Source of the DNA: Candidatus Zixiibacteriota bacterium
Lineage (GTDB): Bacteria > Desulfobacterota > Binatia > UBA9968
NCBI GenBank assembly: GCA_035574315.1
Contig: DATLYW010000048.1
Location: 248,001 to 312,000 of the forward strand
Reading direction: 5' to 3'
DNA length: 64,000 nt
Part shown: in pieces, positions 57,716-64,000 of the stretch
Position numbering within the stretch: the stretch's first letter is position 1
How the letters are laid out: the number at the start of each line of letters is the position of its first letter
Made by a program: the position numbers and the translations under genes
Notes under the pieces: generated by a model
Told to the model about the DNA's origin: nothing
Databases searched by the model: none
Seen by the model: only the letters and a program-made list of their open reading frames with translations

Positions 57716-57740
57716 CCCCGGCCGCCAGACGGCGCCGGGG
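57716..57740. repeat. Strong GC hairpin between sixA and the glnQ-type gene
   Basis: CCCCGG (57716-57721), a bulged C, CGCC, a 4-base loop, then GGCG and CCGGGG (57735-57740). It gives a ten-pair stem just upstream of the -35 box at 57752. There is no T-tract, so it is not a typical terminator; an operator or a chance GC-rich fold are possible. Confidence 0.35.
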
Positions 57741-57751
57741 TCCGGCGGCTG

Positions 57752-57779
57752 TTGCAAAAAGCCGTTGTTCATATAGTAT
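57752..57779 (+). promoter_or_regulatory. Probable promoter of the amino acid importer operon
   Basis: TTGCAA at 57752-57757, a 16-base spacer and TAGTAT at 57774-57779. Transcription from here places the TTG at 57752 outside the message, which supports the GTG at 57827 as translation start. Confidence 0.45.
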
Positions 57780-57826
57780 GCCGACCAGCGCTTTTCAACC
57801 GGACCGACGCGCGTCGCCGCACCCCT

Positions 57827-58555
57827 GTGATCGAGTTTCGCCGCGCCAACAAATGGTTTGGCCCGCTGCACGTGCTGAAGGATATCGACCTCGCGATCGC
57901 CGCGGGCGAGGTGGTGGTCGTCTGCGGCCCGAGCGGTAGCGGCAAGAGCACTCTCATCCGCTGCATCAACCGTCTCGAGCAGCTCGACTCCGGAGACGTG
58001 ATCGTCGACGGTGTCTCGCTCGCCGATCCGCAAACCGACGTCACCCGGCTGCGCGCCGACGTGGGCATGGTCTTCCAGTCCTTCAATCTCTATCCGCACA
58101 TGACCGCGCTCCAGAACATCACGCTCGCGCCGGTGCGCGTCAAGGGGCTGGCGGTCCGCGACGCCGAGGCGCTGGCGCGCGAGCTGCTGGCGCGCGTGGG
58201 TATTCCCGACAAGGCCGACGCCTACCCGGCCGCGCTCTCGGGCGGGCAACAGCAGCGGGTCGCGATCGCGCGCGCGCTGGCGATGAAGCCGAAAATCATG
58301 CTCTTCGACGAGCCGACCTCGGCGCTCGATCCCGAAATGATCAAGGAGGTGCTGGACGTGATGACCGCGCTGGCCGGCGAGGGAATGACCATGGTCGTGG
58401 TGACCCACGAGATGGGTTTCGCGCGGCGCGTGGCGCACCGCGTCGTCTTCATGGACGGCGGCGAGATCGTCGAGCAGGACCGCCCCGAGAGTTTCTTCGC
58501 CGCCCCGAAGTCGGCGCGCGCGCGGCAGTTCCTGGGAAAAATTCTCACGCACTGA
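57827..58555 (+). CDS. GlnQ-type polar amino acid ABC importer ATPase
   Basis: A 242-residue ATPase with Walker [15 protein letters not shown]-loop [18 protein letters not shown], signature [17 protein letters not shown], Walker [16 protein letters not shown] and H-loop [16 protein letters not shown], all standard for the GlnQ/HisP class. I choose a GTG start ([12 protein letters not shown]) because it gives the usual length and the region upstream holds the promoter. It is first gene of a four-gene ATPase - binding protein - permease - permease importer. Confidence 0.94.
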   Translation: MIEFRRANKWFGPLHVLKDIDLAIAAGEVVVVCGPSGSGKSTLIRCINRLEQLDSGDVIVDGVSLADPQTDVTRLRADVGMVFQSFNLYPHMTALQNITLAPVRVKGLAVRDAEALARELLARVGIPDKADAYPAALSGGQQQRVAIARALAMKPKIMLFDEPTSALDPEMIKEVLDVMTALAGEGMTMVVVTHEMGFARRVAHRVVFMDGGEIVEQDRPESFFAAPKSARARQFLGKILTH

Positions 58556-58565
58556 GGAGACGCGG

Positions 58566-59414
58566 ATGAATCGATCGCTCGGGTTGTTGCTGGCTCTGAT
58601 GCTGGCTCCGGCCGCCGCGTTCGCGCAGACGACGCTGGAAAAGATCGGCCGGACGGGGGTCCTGGTCATCGGCACGCGCACCGGCTCGCCGCCGTTCGCC
58701 TACGTGGACTCGAAGAACGAATGGGTGGGCTTTTCCATCGACCTGGTGGAACAGGCGGTCCTGCCGTCGCTCGCCAGAAAGCTCGGCAAGCCGATCCGGC
58801 TGGAGAAGAAAGAGTCCACGCCGCAAACCCGCATCCCTCTGCTCACCTCGGGCTCGGTCGACCTCATCGCGGAAACGATGACCGACACTCGATCGCGGCG
58901 CGACAGCGTCGATTTCAGCCTCACCTTCTTCGTCACCGGCGCCCAGTTCCTGGTGAAGCGGGGAAGCCCGATCAAGGGGCTGCAGTCGATCGCGGGCAAA
59001 CGCGTGGCGGCGCAGCAGGGCTCGACCAACGCGCGCATCATTCGCGAGCGCGTGCCGAGCGCGAAGCTCCTCGAGTTTCCCGACCAGCCGGCGGCGTTTC
59101 AGGCCCTCGCCCGCGGCCAGGTGGAGGCCTATGCCAACGACGGGGTTCAGCTCGCGGGCCTGAAAGCCAAGGCTCCGCGTCCGGCCGACTGGCTGGTCGT
59201 CGGCGAGTTTTTCTCGTACGAGCCCTACGGCATGGCAATGCGCAAGAACGACTCCGACTTCCGGCAGGCGGTGAACCTAGGTCTGATGGAGGCGATCGAA
59301 TCCGGCAGGTATTTCGCGCTCTACGACAAGTGGTTCGGGCCGAAGGGCGAAGTGCCCTACCCGCTGGCTCCTGAGGTCAGGCGCTTCCTCGAGATGCAGG
59401 TGGTGCCGAAATGA
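58566..59414 (+). CDS. Polar amino acid ABC importer substrate-binding protein
   Basis: A 282-residue periplasmic binding protein (SBP_bac_3 type) with a signal peptide (SLGLLLALMLAPAAAFAQT). LEKIGRTGVLVIGTRTGSPPFAYVD and GFSIDLVEQAVLP are the usual first strands, and SGSVDLIAETMTDTRSRRDSV a typical middle segment. The ligand is an amino acid or related compound; the neighbouring ornithine-cyclodeaminase-family gene makes a basic amino acid or opine plausible. Confidence 0.92.
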   Translation: MNRSLGLLLALMLAPAAAFAQTTLEKIGRTGVLVIGTRTGSPPFAYVDSKNEWVGFSIDLVEQAVLPSLARKLGKPIRLEKKESTPQTRIPLLTSGSVDLIAETMTDTRSRRDSVDFSLTFFVTGAQFLVKRGSPIKGLQSIAGKRVAAQQGSTNARIIRERVPSAKLLEFPDQPAAFQALARGQVEAYANDGVQLAGLKAKAPRPADWLVVGEFFSYEPYGMAMRKNDSDFRQAVNLGLMEAIESGRYFALYDKWFGPKGEVPYPLAPEVRRFLEMQVVPK

Positions 59415-59420
59415 AGCCCG

Positions 59421-60146
59421 ATGGCGTACCGCTTTGACTGGAGCGTGCTCTGGACCGGCCAGTCCGGTGCCTGGCTGCTCCAAGGTCTGCTGACGACGCT
59501 GGAGCTCTCGGCCCTCGCCTGGCTGCTCGCGGGGGCGCTCGGCATCGCCGCCGGCGCCCTGCGCACGCTGACAACGAAGCCGCTGCGGTGGCTGTCGGGG
59601 GGCTACGTCGAGTTCTTCCGCAACGTCCCGCTGCTGGTCTGGATGTTCTTCTGGTATTTCGCCGCGGCGCCGCTCCTGCCGCGGAACCTCCAGGATTGGC
59701 TCCTCGCGCACGGCGCCGAGTTCTGGGCCGGAACCGTCGCCCTCGGCGTTTATCACGGCGCACGCTTCGCAGAGATCGTCCGCGCCGGCATTCAATCGAT
59801 TCCCCGCACCCAGTTCGAGGCGGCCCTCTCGACGGGCCTCACCGTCGCGCAGTCGTACCGCTGGATCATCGTCCCCGTCGCGGTCCGCCTCATCATCCCT
59901 CCCGCGGCGAACGAATCCCTCAACCTGCTCAAGAACTCGTCGGTGGCGCTGACCATCGGCGTCGCCGAGCTCACGTTCCAGACACGCCAGATCGAGGCCT
60001 ACACGGCCCGCGCTTTCGAGGCGCTGGTCGCGGGAACCGCGATCTATCTGGCGCTGTGCCTCGTCGTGGCGGCGCTGATGGCGCGGCTCGAGAAACGTTT
60101 CGCGATTCCCGGGCTGACCACGCGGGCGCGGCTGGGAGAGCTGTAA
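59421..60146 (+). CDS. Polar amino acid ABC importer permease (first)
   Basis: A 241-residue HisM/GlnP-type permease with five helices. The EAA motif is FEAALSTGLTVAQSYRWIIVPVAVRLIIPP, preceded by YVEFFRNVPLLVWMFFWY, typical for this class. It is six bases downstream of the binding-protein gene and pairs with the second permease. Confidence 0.93.
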   Translation: MAYRFDWSVLWTGQSGAWLLQGLLTTLELSALAWLLAGALGIAAGALRTLTTKPLRWLSGGYVEFFRNVPLLVWMFFWYFAAAPLLPRNLQDWLLAHGAEFWAGTVALGVYHGARFAEIVRAGIQSIPRTQFEAALSTGLTVAQSYRWIIVPVAVRLIIPPAANESLNLLKNSSVALTIGVAELTFQTRQIEAYTARAFEALVAGTAIYLALCLVVAALMARLEKRFAIPGLTTRARLGEL

Positions 60147-60148
60147 GC

Positions 60149-60820
60149 TTGGACCTCGACGTCGTCGTCCGCAACCTCGATTTTCTCATCCTCCAGGGCT
60201 TCATCGGCCTCGGCGCCTTCGCCGGCGGCACGCTGCGCCTGGCGCTCCCCGCCATCGGGCTGGGCTTCGCCCTCGGCGTGGCAATCGGCACGGCGCGCCT
60301 GGCGCGATCGCCCTGGCTGCGCGCTGTTGCGGCGGCGTACGTCGAGTTCTTCCGGGGCGTGCCGCTGGTGATGGTGATCTTCTGGTTCTGGTTCATCGCG
60401 CCCCAGCTGCTGGGGCGGGCGATCCCCGAGTACGGCGTCGCGCTCGCGGCCTTCGTCTTCTTTGAGGCGGCCTACCTGGGCGAGATCGTGCGCGCCGGCA
60501 TCCAGTCCGTGCCTCGCGGTCAGCTCGAGGCGGCGGCGGCGACCGGGCTCACCCGGGGCCAGGCGATGCGCTTCGTCATCCTGCCCCAGGCGCTGCGCAA
60601 CATGATTCCGGCCCTGGTGACCCAGTTCATCGTGCTGCTCAAGGACACCTCGCTGGCCTCGATCATCGGGTACGTGGAGCTCACCAAGGCGGCGCAGATC
60701 GTCAACAACCGTGAGATCCGCCCGTTCGAGCTCTACCTGTTCATCGCGGCGGTGTACTGGTTGTCGAGCTACGGCATGTCGCGCTGCGCCCGCCTCCTGG
60801 AATCGCGGCTGCGGTGCTGA
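60149..60820 (+). CDS. Polar amino acid ABC importer permease (second)
   Basis: A 223-residue HisQ/GlnP-type permease, with YVEFFRGVPLVMVIFWFWF, EAA motif LEAAAATGLTRGQAMRFVILPQALRNMIPALVTQF and LKDTSLASIIGYVELTKAAQ. The most likely start is the TTG at 60149, two bases after the stop of the first permease, with GGGAGAG upstream; no ATG or GTG fits better. It forms the second half of the membrane channel. Confidence 0.9.
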   Translation: MDLDVVVRNLDFLILQGFIGLGAFAGGTLRLALPAIGLGFALGVAIGTARLARSPWLRAVAAAYVEFFRGVPLVMVIFWFWFIAPQLLGRAIPEYGVALAAFVFFEAAYLGEIVRAGIQSVPRGQLEAAAATGLTRGQAMRFVILPQALRNMIPALVTQFIVLLKDTSLASIIGYVELTKAAQIVNNREIRPFELYLFIAAVYWLSSYGMSRCARLLESRLRC

Positions 60821-60861
60821 GCGGCGATCCTGAGCGCGCCGCCCCCAAAGAAAGGAACCCG

Positions 60862-61812
60862 GTGCTCTATCTGGAACGGACCCCCATCGACCGGATCCTG
60901 TCGATCGGCGAAATGATCGAGGCGGTCGAGGAAGCCCTGCGCGAGCTGGCGCGCGGGCGCGGCTTCGACTTGCCGCGCCGGCGCATCCACCACCCGAACC
61001 GCATGATCTTCGGCCTGCTGCCCGGGTCGGTGGGCGGTTTCATGGGCGCCTACCTGCAAACCGATCTCGACCGCCGGCTGCACCATGAGTCGATCATCCT
61101 CTACAGCGTCGAGACCGGCGAACCGTTGATCCTGTTTCAGGACTGCTCGATCAACGAGTTCAGGACCGCGGCTGCCGGAGCGATCGGCGCCAAGCATCTT
61201 GCCCGCGCCGCGGCGCGCCGGGCCGCGGTCTTCGGCAGCGCCACCCACGCCGCAATGCAGCTCAAGGCCGCGTGCGCCGTTCGCGAGCTGAAAGAAGTCA
61301 AGGTCTTCAGTCCGAACGAGAAGAGCCGGACCCGCTTCGCCGAGTCGATGGCCCGCGAGCTGGGGATCGCCGTCGTGCCGGCTGAGCATCCCGAGGAAGC
61401 GCTCGACGGCGCAGACCTCGTCATCACGGCGACCGATTCGCGCACGCCGGTATTCGACGGGCGCCGCCTGCCGGAGGGAACGCACGTGACCTCGATCGCC
61501 AACGGCGATGCGACCCGAACGCGGCGGGAGATCGACGACGCCACGATGCGCCGGGCCGATGCGATCTTCATCACGTCGAAGGAGACCGTGTGCGCGAACG
61601 AAAGCGACATTTTCCGCGCGGTCCGCGACGGCGTCCTCTCCTGGGATCGCGTCCGGGAGATCGGCGACCTCCTGCTGGGGAAGGCGCCCGGAAGACGCCA
61701 CGACCGGGACATCACGCTCTACAAGCTTCAGGGGACCGGGATCATGGACGTGGCGGTCGGCGCCAGAGCCTACGAGAAGCTGAAGGACGGCGGTCCGGCG
61801 CGGCGGCTCTAG
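60862..61812 (+). CDS. Ornithine cyclodeaminase / mu-crystallin family enzyme
   Basis: A 316-residue member of the family that includes ornithine cyclodeaminase, alanine dehydrogenases of archaeal type and opine-like reductases. GEMIEAVEEALRELARG and HESIILYSVETGEPLILFQDCSINEFRTAAAGAIGAKHLARA are family motifs; the Rossmann segment AAVFGSATHAAMQLKA binds NAD(H). I prefer the GTG at 60862 with AAAGGAAC before it; a GTG at 60814 overlapping the permease end is an alternative. Placed last in the importer unit, it probably acts on the imported amino acid. Confidence 0.88.
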   Translation: MLYLERTPIDRILSIGEMIEAVEEALRELARGRGFDLPRRRIHHPNRMIFGLLPGSVGGFMGAYLQTDLDRRLHHESIILYSVETGEPLILFQDCSINEFRTAAAGAIGAKHLARAAARRAAVFGSATHAAMQLKAACAVRELKEVKVFSPNEKSRTRFAESMARELGIAVVPAEHPEEALDGADLVITATDSRTPVFDGRRLPEGTHVTSIANGDATRTRREIDDATMRRADAIFITSKETVCANESDIFRAVRDGVLSWDRVREIGDLLLGKAPGRRHDRDITLYKLQGTGIMDVAVGARAYEKLKDGGPARRL

Positions 61813-61816
61813 CCGC

Positions 61817-62215
61817 TCATCCCATGGTCGAGACACGCTCCGGTCGGATCTTGTACATCACCCGGACTTCGCCCGGCTGGCGGTATGGATAACGCTCTTT
61901 TCCCAGGTATTTCTTGGTGAGCGCGTCGATGTGATCGTCCGCTCCCTGCTCGGTGATCTCGGCGACTTCCCCCCGGACGGCCAGGTAACGGTAGGGATTG
62001 TCCGGGTCCTGGATGGACAGGGCAACCTTCTTGTTGCGGCGCATGTTTCTGTCCTTGACGCGTCCCTTCGCCGTGTTGACGCGCACGTACGTGCCGTCGA
62101 AGTCGACCCACACCGGAGTGACCTGCGGGCTTCCGTCCTTCATGATCGTGGCGAGATGGGCGAAGGCGGGCTTGGAAAACAGGTCTCGGAACTGATCGGG
62201 TATGCGGTCTGCCAT
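61817..62215 (-). CDS. PPOX-class (pyridoxamine oxidase-like) F420/flavin-binding protein
   Basis: A 132-residue split-barrel protein: FRDLFSKPAFAHLATIMKDGSPQVTPVWVDFDG at the start, then RNKKVALSIQDPDNPYRYLAVRGEVAEI and a C-terminal Arg-rich PGEVRVMYKIRPERVST. This matches the family of PPOX-fold proteins that bind F420 or FMN (TIGR03618-like). The substrate is unknown. Its stop lies four bases from the convergent ornithine-cyclodeaminase-family stop. Confidence 0.9.
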   Translation of the reverse strand: MADRIPDQFRDLFSKPAFAHLATIMKDGSPQVTPVWVDFDGTYVRVNTAKGRVKDRNMRRNKKVALSIQDPDNPYRYLAVRGEVAEITEQGADDHIDALTKKYLGKERYPYRQPGEVRVMYKIRPERVSTMG

Positions 62216-62352
62216 GGTCTCTCCTTTCTCGCGAAATCTCCCGCAAGCTTACCGCAAAAAAAGGTTTTCGGAAGGTCGGCGCTTTTTTGCCGCGACCGAA
62301 CGTGCTATACGACGTCTGGGTTCGCTCATTAACCGATCCACGGAGGTACGCG

Positions 62353-63342
62353 ATGACATCGTTCGCTCGATGGGCTCTGGTGGCCGCCGCGCTCTCGTTC
62401 GCTTCGCTCGCGTCCGCGGCGAACGAGAAGATCAACACCTCTTACATTTCCATCACGCCGGGCTCTTCCACCGTGGTCTGGATCGCGAAGGAGGCGCGGC
62501 TGTTCGAGAAGCACGGCCTCGACGCGACGCCGATCTTCATCTCCGGCAGCATCCGCGGGATCCAGTCGATCCTGGCGGGAGAGATCCCTGTCGGCGAGGG
62601 CGGCGGGCCCGGTCTCACCAGCGCTCGCCTGGCCGGAGCGGACGTCGTCGCGATCGCCGGCAACGTGAACGTGCTGCCCTACTATCTCGTCGCGCATCCC
62701 TCCATCAAGAAGCCGGAGGACCTCAAGGGGAAGATCGGCGGCAACCACATCGCAGGCACCACTGCCGAGTTCGCACTGCGCGTCGGGCTGAAAAAGATGG
62801 GCCTCGACCCGGCGAAGGACGTGACGCTCAGAGTCATCGGCGGCACGATCGACCGCATGGTCGCGCTGCAGAAGGGGATCGTCCAGTTCACGGTGGCGAC
62901 CGAAGCCGGGAAGGCGACGGCCGAAAAGCTGGGTTTCCCCACCTTGATCGACATGGCGAACCTGAAGATTCCGTTCCCCCAGAACGGCCTCTATACCACC
63001 GGCAGGCTCGTGCGAGAGCGTCCGGACCTGATTCGAAGGTACCTCCGCGCCTACGTCGAGGCGATCCATTTCTACAAGACGCGGAAGGAAGAAACTCTGA
63101 AGATCATGCGCAAGTACTCCCGGGTCGAGGATCGCAAGGTGCTGGAAGAAGCCTGGGACTGGCACGCGCGCTTCATCCCCGACGCCCCCTATCCTCCCGT
63201 GGAAGGCTACCAGCTGATTCTTCAGGAGACCGCGGCGAGTAACCCGAAAGCCGCTCAGGCCAATGCCAGGGACTTCGTCGACTCTCGCTTCGTAAAGGAG
63301 CTCGAAGAAAGCGGGTTCATCAAGTCGCTTTACCGGCGCTGA
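62353..63342 (+). CDS. Solitary NMT1-type ABC substrate-binding protein
   Basis: A 329-residue periplasmic binding protein with a signal peptide (FARWALVAAALSFASLASAAN). WIAKEARLFEKHGLDATPIFISGS, VAHPSIKKPEDLKGKIGG and the C-terminal FVDSRFVKELEESGFI match the protein at 46340, showing a recent family expansion. CGGAGG lies ten bases before the ATG at 62353. No ATPase or permease is adjacent; its neighbours are the PPOX-fold and macrodomain genes. Confidence 0.9.
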   Translation: MTSFARWALVAAALSFASLASAANEKINTSYISITPGSSTVVWIAKEARLFEKHGLDATPIFISGSIRGIQSILAGEIPVGEGGGPGLTSARLAGADVVAIAGNVNVLPYYLVAHPSIKKPEDLKGKIGGNHIAGTTAEFALRVGLKKMGLDPAKDVTLRVIGGTIDRMVALQKGIVQFTVATEAGKATAEKLGFPTLIDMANLKIPFPQNGLYTTGRLVRERPDLIRRYLRAYVEAIHFYKTRKEETLKIMRKYSRVEDRKVLEEAWDWHARFIPDAPYPPVEGYQLILQETAASNPKAAQANARDFVDSRFVKELEESGFIKSLYRR

Positions 63343-63368
63343 CCGCCGGCTTCCGGGACCGCGCGCGC

Positions 63369-63926
63369 TCAATCCTCGGTAAACGCCTGGTTGGCGACGA
63401 AGACGGCAGCGTCTTCGGGGCTGAAGAAAACCAGCCTGACCTCGCGCACGGCCGGCTCGGCGCGCAAGAATTCCTCGATCGCGCGCGAAGAGACCTTTGC
63501 CGCCTCCTCCCGCGGATAGCCGTAGATGCCGGTCGAGATCGCCGGAAACGCCACGGTTTTGAGGCCGTGGTCGGCCGCCAGGCGGAGCGAGTTGCGGTAA
63601 CAGGCCGCCAGCAGCTCCGCCTTGTCCTCTCCCCCGCGGCCGTACACCGGGCCGACCGTGTGAATGACGTGCTTCGCGGGCATCTTTCCCGCCGTCGTGA
63701 TCACCGCCTGCCCGGTCGGCAAACCGTCGGGAAAACGGGTGCGCCGGATTTCCCTGCACTCGGCGAGGATTTCCGGTCCGCCGGCCCGATGAATGGCGCC
63801 GTCCACTCCGCCTCCGCCCATCAACGAGCTGTTGGCGGCGTTGACGATCGCGTCCACCGCCTCGCGCGTGATGTCGCCGACCTTGACCACCACGCGGCCT
63901 CCGAGAAACTTTCGAACCTCGCTCAT
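63369..63926 (-). CDS. Macrodomain protein (O-acetyl-ADP-ribose deacetylase type)
   Basis: A 185-residue macrodomain of the YmdB/MacroD class. The ADP-ribose loop is [18 protein letters not shown] near residues 30-47, followed by [28 protein letters not shown] and [10 protein letters not shown]-type sequence ([15 protein letters not shown]). Such enzymes deacetylate O-acetyl-ADP-ribose or remove ADP-ribose from proteins. The ribosome-binding site is purine-rich (GAGGGAGAGAGG). It follows the end of another gene entering from the right edge. Confidence 0.95.
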   Translation of the reverse strand: MSEVRKFLGGRVVVKVGDITREAVDAIVNAANSSLMGGGGVDGAIHRAGGPEILAECREIRRTRFPDGLPTGQAVITTAGKMPAKHVIHTVGPVYGRGGEDKAELLAACYRNSLRLAADHGLKTVAFPAISTGIYGYPREEAAKVSSRAIEEFLRAEPAVREVRLVFFSPEDAAVFVANQAFTED

Positions 63927-63939
63927 GGCCCTCTCTCCC

Positions 63940-64000
63940 TCAACGCGGCCGCGGCAACGGACGCTCGCGCGCCGCGAGCTCCGATACGAGCAGCCCGTAG
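63940..64000 (-). CDS. C-terminal end of an unidentified gene (cut at the window edge)
   Basis: The minus strand stays open from the window edge to a TGA at 63940-63942, giving [19 protein letters not shown] as the C-terminus. Only 19 residues are visible, so the product cannot be named. The position 13 bases before the macrodomain start suggests it is the upstream gene of the same transcript. Confidence 0.4.
   Translation of the reverse strand, partial: YGLLVSELAARERPLPRPR

Overview
The window is a 64 kb stretch of GC-rich, very gene-dense bacterial chromosome. I find about 60 protein genes and no gap longer than about 250 bases. I saw no rRNA or tRNA gene, insertion sequence, prophage, integrase or CRISPR array. 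Outer-membrane-type genes (an AsmA/YhdP-like protein, an MltD-like lipoprotein murein hydrolase, TatA, DegQ) point to a Gram-negative cell. The block rplU-rpmA-obgE-proB-proA-nadD-rsfS-gpmI-comF resembles the order I recall from Deltaproteobacteria. Together with several solitary NMT1-type solute-binding proteins, this suggests an uncultivated soil or subsurface deltaproteobacterium-like lineage (Desulfobacterota/Binatota-like). That placement is inference.

Layout. 1-2929: a two-subunit ABC exporter, cut at the left edge. 3045-4877: typA, possibly leaderless. 4886-8676: VOC protein, glutaredoxin-like protein and a large AsmA-like protein. 8902-9815: a BldC/excisionase-like DNA-binding protein and a phospholipid-methyltransferase-like enzyme. 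9890-11529: tatA and degQ. 11708-15761: mgtE, converging on a flippase-like membrane protein, purN and purM. 15818-18440: a complete SsuABC-type importer. 18501-21358: a COG3146 acyltransferase-like protein, a DUF1178 protein and a class IV aminotransferase. 21346-26024: metH, overlapping an ArsR-methyltransferase fusion gene. 26124-27927: small enzymes and comF. 27965-34798: the gpmI-to-rplU housekeeping block, read right to left from a good promoter at 34830-34858.

35045-38706: a MarR regulator directly followed by a solitary importer permease, then a LemA-TPM-TPM set. 38723-44761: a COG1840-type importer operon ending in an ADP-forming acyl-CoA synthetase. 44977-48870: an LVIVD-repeat protein divergent from a solitary NMT1-type binding protein, a LigB-like ring-cleavage homologue, a half-size GDT1-like membrane protein and a LigA-like subunit. 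48849-54338: an ABC ATPase, a large FtsX-type permease and a secreted M29-peptidase-like protein, probably one operon. 54484-57684: MltD-like protein, citrate synthase and SixA. 57827-61812: a polar amino acid ABC importer with an ornithine-cyclodeaminase-family enzyme. 61817-64000: a PPOX-fold protein, another solitary NMT1-type binding protein, a macrodomain protein and the end of one further gene.

Most of the window is core metabolism and transport. The places most worth attention are the LigB/LigA locus, where the LigB homologue appears to lack residues needed for ring cleavage; the ArsR-methyltransferase/metH pair with its repeat-rich upstream region; the MarR-controlled orphan permease with a clear palindromic operator; the secreted M29-like/FtsX operon; and several perfect palindromes in divergent promoter regions.
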